14,673 bases of DNA from UBA1543 sp964596375 (GCA_964596375.1 CAZQTO010000053.1:1-14673); one strand, 5' to 3'; shown: positions 6,290-13,976, numbered from the stretch's first letter. Translations and numbers: made by a program. Notes: generated by a model not told the origin, from the sequence alone.

Positions 6290-7252
6290 TTAGATTCCAT
6301 CAGCGTAGTGCATGGTCTCGCCGGAGAATACCGGTGTGCTCAGGTATTTCTCTCCACCATCGGGGAAGATGGCGACGATATAACCCGGCTTGCCTTCAGC
6401 AGCCAGCCTTTCGGCCAGTGTCAGGGCTGCAGCCAGAGCGCAGCCGCAGGACAGACCGGAGAGGATACCCTCCTCGCGTGCCAGGCGCTGGGTGAAATCG
6501 TAGGCGCTCTCTGTCGAGATGCCGATTTTCTCGTCATGCACCGAGGCATCGTACACCCCCGGCACAATGCTCGATTCGATATGCTTCAAGCCCTCGATGC
6601 CGTGAAAGGGCGAATCAGGTTCGGCGGCAACGATTTGCACATCCGGATTGGTGCGCTTGAGAAAACGACCCGTACCGACCAGCGTGCCGCTGGTGCCCAT
6701 CGAGGCGATGAAATGGGTGATCTTTCCACCGGTGTCGCGCCAGATTTCCGGGCCTGTGGTTTCCTCATGCGCCAGCGGATTGGCCGGATTGTCGTACTGA
6801 TCCGGCTTGAAATAGTATTCCTTGTCCAGCTCGTAGATGTCACGGCATTTGAGAATCGAGCCGTCGGAACCTTCCAGAGGGTCGGAGAAAATAAGATCGG
6901 CGCCAAAGGCGCGGCAGATGCGCTTGCGCTCGTCGGAAACATTGCCCGGCATGACCAGCCGAACAGGATAACCCAGGGCTGAGCCAATCATGGCCAGCGC
7001 AATACCGGTGTTGCCGCTGGTCGAATCAAGAATGGTTTTGCCGGGGGCGAGTTCACCGCGCGCAATACCGTCGCGGATCATCTTCAGGGCCGGACGATCC
7101 TTGACCGAACCGCCGGGATTGAAGCGCTCAAGCTTGGCCTCGATGATGATATTATCCGGCAAATGCGCCGTCATACGGGTGAGACGAGCCTGCGGCGTGT
7201 TGCCGATCAGATCGAGGATATTATTGTTGTCACCCGCCAATTGCGTCTCCAC
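6290..7252 (-). CDS. cysM: Cysteine synthase (CysK/CysM family, closest in style to CysM)
   Basis: A PLP-dependent fold-type II enzyme making cysteine from an activated serine and sulfide, thiosulfate or another sulfur donor. NPGGSVKDRP (45-54) carries the PLP lysine Lys51. TSGNTG (78-83) binds the substrate carboxylate, and GTSGT (186-190) holds the PLP phosphate. SVKDRPALKMI and the QY-x-NPAN block (152-158) resemble the CysM branch that includes mycobacterial O-phosphoserine sulfhydrylase more than CysK, so the activated serine could be O-acetyl- or O-phosphoserine. The 320-residue start is a GTG with no good ribosome binding site. A TTG at 7240, preceded by GGTGGAG at 6 bases, may be the real start (316 residues). 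The gene lies 37 bases after gluQ and may be co-transcribed with it. Confidence 0.88.
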   Translation of the reverse strand: METQLAGDNNNILDLIGNTPQARLTRMTAHLPDNIIIEAKLERFNPGGSVKDRPALKMIRDGIARGELAPGKTILDSTSGNTGIALAMIGSALGYPVRLVMPGNVSDERKRICRAFGADLIFSDPLEGSDGSILKCRDIYELDKEYYFKPDQYDNPANPLAHEETTGPEIWRDTGGKITHFIASMGTSGTLVGTGRFLKRTNPDVQIVAAEPDSPFHGIEGLKHIESSIVPGVYDASVHDEKIGISTESAYDFTQRLAREEGILSGLSCGCALAAALTLAERLAAEGKPGYIVAIFPDGGEKYLSTPVFSGETMHYADGI

Positions 7253-7289
7253 CCGTTATCATCATACATCCAACCATGCGTCAATCATC

Positions 7290-8165
7290 TCAGCCTGCCA
7301 AGCCCGCCCATGGGGCCGGTACAGCACTACCGCTCTGCAGCAGAAGGCGGCGCAGTGTATCGGCGGAGGCACCGCTTGTCCTGAGTTCGCGCAGACTTGG
7401 AGCGCCGTTGCGCTTGGCCAGGCGCTCGCCAGCCTCGTTGCGCAACAGCGCATGATGCAGGTAAATCGGCTCGGGAAAGCCGAGCAGACCCTGCAACAGT
7501 CGATGCAGGCCGGTGCTGCTTCTCAGATCGTCGCCCCGAATGATATGCGTAATTCCCTGCGCGGCATCATCGACAACAACAGCCAGATGGTAGCTGATAC
7601 CGATATCCTTGCGGCCGATGACGGCATCGTTCAGGTCGGGGTGGACTGCGTGAGAGCAGCCGTCCCCATCCTGCCAGCTGATCTCGCCGACACACAGCAT
7701 GGCCGCCTGCACATCCAGCCGCCATGCGAAGGGTAAGCCTTCGGCGATGCGCTGCCGGCGCTGTTCAGCCGTGAGCTTTCGACAGGTGCCGGGATAAACC
7801 TCCGGCATATCCTCGGCATGCGGGGCAAGCCCGGCGCGCTCAATCTCCTGCTGGATGTCGCGCCGTGTGCAGAAGCAGGGATAAATCAACCCGTCCTGCC
7901 GGAGCTGCTCCAGCGCCTGTGTATATGCGTCCAGATATCGACTCTGATAGAGAATATCCCCCTGCCAGCGTATACCGAGCCAACCGAGATCTTCGATCAG
8001 ATCGGCCGCAAAGCCGGGGCGGCAACGGTTAAAATCAATGTCCTCGATGCGCAGCAGCAATTCGGCCTGATGAGACTCGGCCCATTGCTGGCAGAGCAAG
8101 GCTGAATATGCATTGCCGACATGCAGATGCCCGGTAGGGCTGGGGGCAAAACGGGTACGCAGCAA
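7290..8165 (-). CDS. gluQ: Glutamyl-Q tRNA(Asp) synthetase
   Basis: Attaches glutamate to the queuosine at position 34 of tRNA-Asp rather than to the tRNA 3' end. At 291 residues it is a truncated GluRS-like catalytic domain with no anticodon-binding domain. RFAPSPTGHLHVGNA (5-19) contains the HIGH-class motif, and LAKRN (249-253) is the KMSKS-class loop. The zinc site typical of this family is complete: Cys97, Cys99, Tyr124 and Cys128. The start is a TTG with no clear ribosome binding site. The next upstream in-frame options are CTG codons, and the family core begins at residue 3, so TTG is accepted. It begins 17 bases after the antiporter stop, implying translational or transcriptional coupling. 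dksA, the usual neighbour in gammaproteobacteria, is absent here. Confidence 0.92.
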   Translation of the reverse strand: MLRTRFAPSPTGHLHVGNAYSALLCQQWAESHQAELLLRIEDIDFNRCRPGFAADLIEDLGWLGIRWQGDILYQSRYLDAYTQALEQLRQDGLIYPCFCTRRDIQQEIERAGLAPHAEDMPEVYPGTCRKLTAEQRRQRIAEGLPFAWRLDVQAAMLCVGEISWQDGDGCSHAVHPDLNDAVIGRKDIGISYHLAVVVDDAAQGITHIIRGDDLRSSTGLHRLLQGLLGFPEPIYLHHALLRNEAGERLAKRNGAPSLRELRTSGASADTLRRLLLQSGSAVPAPWAGLAG

Positions 8166-8182
8166 GGGAATAAGCCGCAGGC

Positions 8183-10042
8183 TCAGCTGGCCTGAGGCGC
8201 TGCCTCTGGATGCTCGGCGGGTGGTAAAATAAGCGCCTGCCCTTCCTGCATCCGCTCCGGACGCAACAGCATCTTGATCTCATCGCCGGCGGCAAAGATG
8301 AAATCATCGTGCGGCAGATGCGTCTGTTCGGTACGCACGATCACCATCGGCTGCACACCGTGCGGAATGCGGGCATCGGCCATGCGCACACCGATCAAGG
8401 GTGAATCCGCTTCGATGAAACGGGTTTCATAGATCAATCGTTTACGATAGGCCTGATCGTTCCAGTAGGTGAATTGGTAGGGCTTTGCGAACAGGCGCTT
8501 GGCGCCAAGTCGCTCAATCATGCGCGACTGCTTGTTCTCGTCATCCGGTTGCAGGGTTACATAGATCTCAGGTGCATGGAAATTATCGCGCACCATCTGG
8601 GCAATCAGCAGGTTGTGATCCGAAGAGCCTGTCATGGCGACCACCACACCGATTTCCTCGGCATGCACGATTTCCATGTACATAGGATCCAATGCATTGC
8701 CGCGCACAGCCTGGAAGCCGGAGCGCTGCAAATTCTCGATCACCTCGGCATTGAGATCAAGAAAACGAACCTCGCGATCATCACTCAATGCGCGTCCTAG
8801 CTCGGCCCCAATCTGACCGCCACCGACAATCAGCACCGAACGCTCATCGCTGCCCTCAACCTTAAGCATACGGCTTAACGGTGAAGCAATCGTGCCGTAC
8901 ACCAGTACGGACAGTATGATGACAATATATACAAGCGCCTCAAGCACCTCGCCGCCGGGGATGCCCATGCGACTGATAATAACGCTGAACAGGGCGGTAA
9001 TGGCAGCCGCCACCACCCCTCTGGGGGCCATCATGGCAAGAAATTGGATCTGCCCGACACTCATTCCCGCCCCGAACACCGAACTGGCCACAACCAGCGG
9101 CCGAATAACGAACACCAGCGCCAGGAACAGCAGGATGCCCTGGCCAAGGTAGTTCACCATAATGCCGAGATTCAGACTCGCGGCCAACAGCACGAACAGC
9201 ATGCCGACCAGCAAGGTGGACAAGCTACCCTTGAAATTGCGCAGGCGCTGGATATCGGGCAGATGCTTATGCTGCAACACGGCGCCGGCCACCAGCACGG
9301 CCATCAGGCCGGCCTGGTCGCTGATATGATTGGATAGATGAAACAGCGCCCAGACCACTGCCAGCGTGGCAGTCGGACGCAATTCATTATCCTTCAGCCA
9401 AGGGCTCTCGAGCATCATGGTAAGCAGACGGCCACCGGCCCAACCGCAGGAGATACCCACCACGAACTTCACGAACAGCTCGGGCAGGATGTATTGCATG
9501 CTGAAATTCGGCGAGATGACAATCTGCAGCATCACAATGGCCAGCATCGCCCCCACAGCATCGATGAGCATGGCCTCGCCCATCAGAATATGGCGCAGTT
9601 TCCGGTCCAGCCTTGTCTGACGTACAATGGGAATGATGACGGTCGGGCCGCCAACAGCAACCAGCGCTCCGAATAACAGCGACATATCCCAGGGTAAATT
9701 ACTGAAAGTGTGCAGCAGGCCGCCGCCCAACAGCATGGTGAACAGCGGGCCGAGCAGGACTAGGCGACCGACCACCGCCCCCTGCTCGCGCAGGGCACGA
9801 AGATTCAGATTCAGCCCGCCCTCGAAGAGAATCACAGCCAGTCCGAGCTCGATCAGGGTTTCCATGGCCGGCTGAATGGCGGCAATGTTCAGCAGATGCA
9901 GACCGAACGGGCCGAGCAGCATGCCTCCGGTCAGCCACATGACAATGGCAGGCAGGCGCCAATGTGCAGCGAGAACCTGTGCGCCGACCGACAACAGCAC
10001 GGCAATCACAAAGGTCTCGGTGGGTTCAATGGTTGGCATCAT
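8183..10042 (-). CDS. CPA-type Na+/H+ or K+/H+ antiporter with C-terminal RCK (TrkA-N/TrkA-C) module
   Basis: A 619-residue inner-membrane cation/proton antiporter. About 12 hydrophobic segments fill residues 8-393, with LFEGGLNL (72-79), GGPTVIIPI (131-139), EAMLIDAVGA (156-165) and APRGVVAAA (339-347), all CPA1/NhaP-like. The ion-site pair reads Ile160-Asp161 rather than the usual Asn-Asp. I recall the L-I-D form in other antiporters of this RCK-fused type. An RCK nucleotide-binding domain starts with VLIVGGGQIGAELG (about 403-416) and runs to about 518. A TrkA-C-like domain (about 538-595) closes the protein, so NAD(H), a nucleotide or another ligand may gate transport. The ATG at 10042 has GGATG 8 bases upstream; a TTG two codons earlier is possible. 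The cation is not determinable. Confidence 0.88.
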   Translation of the reverse strand: MMPTIEPTETFVIAVLLSVGAQVLAAHWRLPAIVMWLTGGMLLGPFGLHLLNIAAIQPAMETLIELGLAVILFEGGLNLNLRALREQGAVVGRLVLLGPLFTMLLGGGLLHTFSNLPWDMSLLFGALVAVGGPTVIIPIVRQTRLDRKLRHILMGEAMLIDAVGAMLAIVMLQIVISPNFSMQYILPELFVKFVVGISCGWAGGRLLTMMLESPWLKDNELRPTATLAVVWALFHLSNHISDQAGLMAVLVAGAVLQHKHLPDIQRLRNFKGSLSTLLVGMLFVLLAASLNLGIMVNYLGQGILLFLALVFVIRPLVVASSVFGAGMSVGQIQFLAMMAPRGVVAAAITALFSVIISRMGIPGGEVLEALVYIVIILSVLVYGTIASPLSRMLKVEGSDERSVLIVGGGQIGAELGRALSDDREVRFLDLNAEVIENLQRSGFQAVRGNALDPMYMEIVHAEEIGVVVAMTGSSDHNLLIAQMVRDNFHAPEIYVTLQPDDENKQSRMIERLGAKRLFAKPYQFTYWNDQAYRKRLIYETRFIEADSPLIGVRMADARIPHGVQPMVIVRTEQTHLPHDDFIFAAGDEIKMLLRPERMQEGQALILPPAEHPEAAPQAS

Positions 10043-10093
10043 GGACAATACATCCGCAACGACGTTGGTTTATTCACAGCTGCCAAGCTGCCA

Positions 10094-10125
10094 AGCACAT
10101 GGCATGCGGGCAAGCGGCATGTGCT
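10094..10125. repeat. 8-bp inverted repeat between corA and the antiporter gene
   Basis: AGCACATG (10094-10101) and CATGTGCT (10118-10125) are perfect complements 16 bases apart. Just to the left, AGCTGCCA is repeated in tandem (about 10079-10094). The element lies in the 117-base gap between the corA stop and the antiporter start. No T-run follows on the minus strand, so it is not a standard terminator. It may be an operator for the antiporter or a processing hairpin. Confidence 0.45.
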
Positions 10126-10159
10126 CCACGAGACTGCGGGAATGTATTTTGTATGGAGC

Positions 10160-11257
10160 CTAAAACCAGTTCTTGCGTTTGAAATAGGCCAGCATGCTGA
10201 TGAAGATGCTGAGCATCACCAGCAAGACCAGCGGATAACCGAAAGGCCAGCTCAGTTCGGGCATATTCCACGGGTTCGAACGATCAAAGTTCATGCCGTA
10301 AATCCCAGCGATGAAGGTCAGCGGCATGAAGATGGTGGCAATCACGGCAAGTACGCGCATGGTTTCGTTAAGCCGGTTGCTGACGCTGGAAAGGTAGATA
10401 TCGAGGATGCTGCCGGCCATGTCGCGGTAGGTTTCCAGCAGATCCATAATCTGTACGGTATGGTCGTAGCAATCGCGCATAAAGATGCGAGTTTCCTCGC
10501 TGATGAGCGCATCGCCTTCACGCAGCAGATGGGTGATCACTTCGCGCTGCGGCCAAAGCATGCGGCGCAGCAGAATGAGCTCCCGCTTGAGCGTATGAAT
10601 GCGTTCCAGCAATTCACGTCCGGCGGATGCGGCAATATTGTCTTCCAGTTCTTCCAGTTGCAGGCCGAAGGTTTCCAGTACCGGAAAGCCCTGATCGACC
10701 ACCAGATCGAGGATATTGTACAGCAGGTAGTCTGCGCCCCGTTTGCGCAGGCTGGATGTTTTTGTCTGCAGGCGATTGATAAGCGGAATAAACGGATCAT
10801 CCACCCCTTCACAGAAGCTTACAATATAACGGGCGTTGGCGAACAGGCTTATCTGGCGGGTAATGACCATCTCGCCCTGAAACATCGGCAGGCTCATAAT
10901 CAGGAAAATCTGGTGATCGAAAGGCTCAATCTTGGGCCGCTGGCCGATATTGAGCACATCCTCCATAGCCAGCGGGTGAAGATGGAATGTTTCACCCAGC
11001 GTGCGCAGCGTGTCCGGGGACGGGTGCCCCTGCACATGCACCCAGGTAACCGAGTCGCGCTCAAGATAGGCAAGGCAGTCAGCCGCCGCCGCATCCTCCT
11101 TGAGGAAAATCTCCTCCGATGAATAATCCACAAGACGGATGCGTACCGGTACTTCCTGGACATGTGATTCGACCAGCGTGCCCGGTGCGGTCCCCGGCGG
11201 ATGATAGCGCTTTCTGAAATACTGCCGCCGTGTGGCTCGTTTGCTTGTCTTCGTCAT
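10160..11257 (-). CDS. corA: CorA-type magnesium/cobalt transporter
   Basis: A pentameric Mg2+ (Co2+, Ni2+) channel of the inner membrane. Its 365 residues form a long cytosolic domain, two C-terminal transmembrane helices (about 302-320 and 340-360) and the basic tail KRKNWF. The diagnostic YGMNF (320-324) contains the selectivity motif Gly321-Met322-Asn323, followed by the periplasmic loop NPWNMPELSWPFGYP. The first 30 residues are strongly basic (MTKTSKRATRRQYFRKR), and the length resembles the longer Thermotoga-type CorA more than the 316-residue E. coli protein. The start is firm: GGAGGT lies 9 bases before ATG. It follows the glucan phosphorylase gene by 67 bases and may be read from the same transcript. 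Confidence 0.93.
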   Translation of the reverse strand: MTKTSKRATRRQYFRKRYHPPGTAPGTLVESHVQEVPVRIRLVDYSSEEIFLKEDAAAADCLAYLERDSVTWVHVQGHPSPDTLRTLGETFHLHPLAMEDVLNIGQRPKIEPFDHQIFLIMSLPMFQGEMVITRQISLFANARYIVSFCEGVDDPFIPLINRLQTKTSSLRKRGADYLLYNILDLVVDQGFPVLETFGLQLEELEDNIAASAGRELLERIHTLKRELILLRRMLWPQREVITHLLREGDALISEETRIFMRDCYDHTVQIMDLLETYRDMAGSILDIYLSSVSNRLNETMRVLAVIATIFMPLTFIAGIYGMNFDRSNPWNMPELSWPFGYPLVLLVMLSIFISMLAYFKRKNWF

Positions 11258-11276
11258 GACTTGTTACCTCCACATC

Positions 11277-11301
11277 CGCATGCACAAAATTGCAGCATGC
11301 G
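11277..11301. repeat. 7-bp inverted repeat upstream of corA
   Basis: CGCATGC (11277-11283) and GCATGCG (11295-11301) are complementary around an 11-base AT-rich loop in the 67-base gap between the phosphorylase stop and the corA start. No run of T follows on the minus strand. It could be a weak 3' hairpin for the phosphorylase mRNA or a leader structure or operator for corA. The corA ribosome binding site lies outside it. Confidence 0.4.
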
Positions 11302-11324
11302 TTACACGCCCGAATCCGCGCGGC

Positions 11325-13037
11325 TCAGCGAATATAGGCATCGGCGGCATAGCGCCGCATCATGCGATGGCTATTGAAAATCGATGCATTTTTGGCAATC
11401 GCACCCTGCATGACTGAAATCCACCCCTCTCTGTCATCGTAATACAGCGGAAGCACAATATCTTCGAGTTTTTTGTAGAGTGAGGCGGCATCGTTGCTGT
11501 TGGCGATCTCGCAACTATCGCCGCTCTCACAGTCGTCACCAATGGCCCAGCCGGTAACCCCCTCAATGCAACCTTCGATCCACCAGCCATCGAGTACGGA
11601 TAGATTCGGCACGCCGTTGAAGGCAGCCTTCATGCCGCTGGTGCCGGATGCCTCGAAAGGCTTGAGCGGGGTGTTCAGCCAGACATCGGCTCCGGATACC
11701 AACTTGAGGGCGACTTCCATGTCATAGTCGGGCAGAAAAACGAGGGGAATTTCACCGCCCAGTTGCCGCATATGCTCATACAACTTCCGGATCAGAGCCT
11801 TGCCGGCCTCATCACGCGGGTGGGCCTTACCGGCGAGCACAATCTGAAACGGCCTGCGTCTGGCAATGCCGCGCAGGCGTTCGACATCCTGAAACAGCAG
11901 ATCGGGACGTTTGTAGGCCGTCATGCGACGGGCGAAGCCCAGGATGGGTAGCGCCGCATCAAGGGTGGTGCCACAGCGCTCCCGGACCAACTCAATCAGA
12001 TCTGCCTTGGCCTCCGTATGTGCCTGCCAGACCTCGGTCTTGGGGATGCAGCAGTCGGCGCGTACCAGTTGCTCCGGCTCATAGCACCATCCGGGGAGGT
12101 GCGCGTCGTAGAGTTTGCGAAACGGGATGCTGGTCCAGGTGTGCGGATGCACACCGTTGGTGATGGCCCGCACGTGATAGCCGGGGAACATTTTACGAGA
12201 CACCTCGGCATGACGCTTGGCCACGCCATTGACATAGTCGCTCATATTCATCGCCAGGCGCGTCATATTGAGGCCATCGTCACCTGCCAGGCTATGCACG
12301 GTTTTCCTGTCGACAAAATCATCAAGCAGGCGATATACAAGCTCATAGGGGAACTTGTCCTGCCCGGCTGCAACCGGTGTGTGCGTGGTGAAATTGCACA
12401 GCTCGCGCACAGCCGGAATATCATACGCTGCTTCTCCCGGCCGCAGATCATCCACCGCATAGGCATGGCGGTGCAGCAGTTCGAGGGTGAGTAAAGCAGA
12501 ATGCCCCTCGTTCATATGGTATTGCCGCACCTTGAAATCGAGGGCGTGCAACAATCTCGCCCCACCGACGCCGAGCACGATCTCCTGCTTGAGGCGGTAG
12601 GCAGCATCGCCGCCGTACAGCCGGTCGGTGATCTGGCGGTCTTCCGCTGTATTTTCATCCAGATCAGTGTCGAGAAGCAGCACCGGTTGACGACCGCCCA
12701 GATAGCTTTCCAGAACATACAGCCAGGCGCTCACCCACACGCTGCGCTCCTCAATGGGCACGGCAACCTTCGCAGGCAGAGGGGTTGCATATTTTTCCGG
12801 CGCCCACGTATCGGGGCTCTCGGTCTGCCCACCCTTCTCGTCCAGCGTCTGGCGGAAATAACCCAGTCGGCTGACCATGGTGACGGCCACCATCGGCATT
12901 TCCAGATCGGCGGCGGAGCGGAGGGTGTCTCCAGCCAGAACCCCGAGACCGCCGCTGTAGGTGGGGATATCGTTGTGCAGGGCAATCTCCATCGAAAAGT
13001 AGGCGATGCGTTCGTTGCGGGTGAATTCTCTGAGCAT
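11325..13037 (-). CDS. glgP: Alpha-glucan phosphorylase (GT35, short form)
   Basis: Releases glucose-1-phosphate from the non-reducing ends of glycogen or maltodextrin using PLP and phosphate. FEASGTSGMKAAFNG carries the PLP lysine Lys470. The N-terminal signature RIAYFSMEIALHNDIPTYSG, the MNEGHSALL block, ITNGVHPHTW and GFARRMTAYKRPDLL are all typical of the bacterial and archaeal branch related to Thermotoga-type phosphorylase. At 570 residues it is shorter than the ~700-850 of most family members. It begins directly at the catalytic core without the N-terminal extension (DUF3417-type) that many relatives have. No frameshift or break is seen, so this is a natural short form. AGGGAG precedes the ATG by about 6 bases. 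It lies 34 bases after the TrkA-C membrane gene. No other glycogen gene is in the window. Confidence 0.9.
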   Translation of the reverse strand: MLREFTRNERIAYFSMEIALHNDIPTYSGGLGVLAGDTLRSAADLEMPMVAVTMVSRLGYFRQTLDEKGGQTESPDTWAPEKYATPLPAKVAVPIEERSVWVSAWLYVLESYLGGRQPVLLLDTDLDENTAEDRQITDRLYGGDAAYRLKQEIVLGVGGARLLHALDFKVRQYHMNEGHSALLTLELLHRHAYAVDDLRPGEAAYDIPAVRELCNFTTHTPVAAGQDKFPYELVYRLLDDFVDRKTVHSLAGDDGLNMTRLAMNMSDYVNGVAKRHAEVSRKMFPGYHVRAITNGVHPHTWTSIPFRKLYDAHLPGWCYEPEQLVRADCCIPKTEVWQAHTEAKADLIELVRERCGTTLDAALPILGFARRMTAYKRPDLLFQDVERLRGIARRRPFQIVLAGKAHPRDEAGKALIRKLYEHMRQLGGEIPLVFLPDYDMEVALKLVSGADVWLNTPLKPFEASGTSGMKAAFNGVPNLSVLDGWWIEGCIEGVTGWAIGDDCESGDSCEIANSNDAASLYKKLEDIVLPLYYDDREGWISVMQGAIAKNASIFNSHRMMRRYAADAYIR

Positions 13038-13071
13038 GGATTTCTCCCTGTTTTATGGCTTGCCAGTGGGC

Positions 13072-13755
13072 TTAGGCATTCTCCCCGAATTCTTCCTTCA
13101 GCCGTTCCAGATGACCGTAGACGATCAGTTGATCGCCCTGTTGCAATGACTCGCGCATCTGGCGGGCAGGAATCCAGGCATGCTTGCGTTCCAGGCCCAG
13201 CACAAGGATCTCTTTGCGATCGGCGCCAATCTGCATGATGGATTGCCCCGCCAGCGGCGAATCTTCTGTCACCTCAATCTTCACAAGACCAAAACCCTCG
13301 GCAAGGTGCAGTAGTTCCTCTACGGGTTCGAATTCAAACAGGGAACTGCGGTACAGCCAGCGCTCCACCAGGTCTTCCCAGCGCTGATTCAGACCTGCGT
13401 GACGCGCGATGATATAGATAAGCAAAAGACCGAGGGCAAAAATAAGAACATTTCTGGGAATATTCTGTGCTGTGGTGGCAATAAATGTGGATGTGCCGCT
13501 GACGGTAACCGCAACGATGCCTGCATAACCGCCGATCATAAGCCAGCTGATAATTTTTCGACGGGCGGGATGATTCACCACTTTTTCCGCTTCATGCGTG
13601 GTGAAGCCGGTGGCGGTGAACGCGGAGAGGGCCTGAAACTTCGCCTGATCGTAATGCATGCCGGTCAGCATCAGAGCAATGGCTCCGGCGCGGACAAACA
13701 GCATCGACAGGAGAATGGCCACCAGAGTGGGGAAGAGAAAATACAAACCGCTCAT
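13072..13755 (-). CDS. Small membrane protein with TrkA-C (RCK-C) domain
   Basis: A 227-residue protein of uncharacterised role. It has three likely transmembrane helices (about 5-30, 68-92 and 101-118), a linker and a C-terminal TrkA-C ligand-binding domain (about 155-222), but no TrkA-N nucleotide-binding domain. The segment between helices 1 and 2, ALSAFTATGFTTHEAE (42-57), resembles a re-entrant pore loop of TrkH/Ktr-type potassium transporters. That likeness is inference from a short motif. It could be a regulated ion transporter or channel, or a regulatory subunit for another transporter such as the nearby antiporter. The ATG at 13755 has only a weak upstream site. It is the first gene of the leftward run that continues into glgP and is divergent from rpsO. 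Confidence 0.75.
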   Translation of the reverse strand: MSGLYFLFPTLVAILLSMLFVRAGAIALMLTGMHYDQAKFQALSAFTATGFTTHEAEKVVNHPARRKIISWLMIGGYAGIVAVTVSGTSTFIATTAQNIPRNVLIFALGLLLIYIIARHAGLNQRWEDLVERWLYRSSLFEFEPVEELLHLAEGFGLVKIEVTEDSPLAGQSIMQIGADRKEILVLGLERKHAWIPARQMRESLQQGDQLIVYGHLERLKEEFGENA

Positions 13756-13795
13756 CTCATGAGCCTGAGGTGATGATCGGAAAGACTATGCGGCT

Positions 13796-13807
13796 TCAGC
13801 ATGCTGA
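13796..13807. repeat. Perfect 12-bp palindrome in the divergent region
   Basis: TCAGCATGCTGA reads identically on both strands. It lies about 40 bases upstream of the TrkA-C membrane gene and about 100 bases upstream of the rpsO -35 box. Its position suits an operator for the leftward gene, but it matches no regulator consensus I can name with confidence. Confidence 0.4.
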
Positions 13808-13860
13808 CTAGGGTAGATTGTGCTTTGCTGCACTGCAAGCGAGGCTGGTCAGTGTATGGC

Positions 13861-13905
13861 ACGAAGCCCGAATTTGTTCTGCTGCCACTGCACTTCGTTT
13901 CGGGC
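13861..13905. repeat. Two interleaved inverted repeats just upstream of the rpsO promoter
   Basis: ACGAAG (13861-13866) pairs with CTTCGT (13893-13898), and the adjoining CCCGAA (13867-13872) pairs with TTCGGG (13899-13904). The order is A-B-A'-B', so the two 6-bp hairpins exclude each other. The second extends to 7 bp as GCCCGAA (13866-13872) with TTCGGGC (13899-13905). The element ends one base before the rpsO -35 box, so it would not be in the rpsO mRNA made from that promoter. It may be a binding site or the leader of a transcript from further upstream. Confidence 0.45.
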
Positions 13906-13906
13906 G

Positions 13907-13935
13907 TTGCATGCTCGTCATCTTGCCGCTATATT
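13907..13935 (+). promoter_or_regulatory. Sigma-70-type promoter for rpsO
   Basis: TTGCAT (13907-13912) and TATATT (13930-13935) are separated by exactly 17 bases. Each matches the sigma-70 consensus at four or five of six positions. Transcription would start at about 13942, leaving a leader of roughly 35 bases before the rpsO ATG, which has AAAGGAAG as ribosome binding site. Confidence 0.65.
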
Positions 13936-13976
13936 CCGCCGCCCTATAACAAGGATAGACAAAGGAAGCTGGATTC

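Noticed and set aside
6278..6982. A 234-codon open frame on the plus strand
   Set aside because: It is antisense to the cysteine synthase gene, whose catalytic motifs are intact. The predicted protein has no recognisable feature.
9896..11122. A 408-codon open frame on the plus strand
   Set aside because: It lies wholly opposite corA and the start of the antiporter gene, both with complete family motifs. The translation is rich in His, Gln and Arg with no recognisable domain, as expected for the antisense of GC-rich coding sequence.
12501..13238. A 245-codon open frame on the plus strand
   Set aside because: It is antisense to the phosphorylase and TrkA-C genes, crosses their boundary, and has no motif or ribosome binding site.
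13828..13856. TTGCAG and TACCCT-like boxes as a leftward promoter for the TrkA-C membrane gene
   Set aside because: The spacing can be made to fit, but the -10 box matches consensus at only about three positions. I cannot support it.
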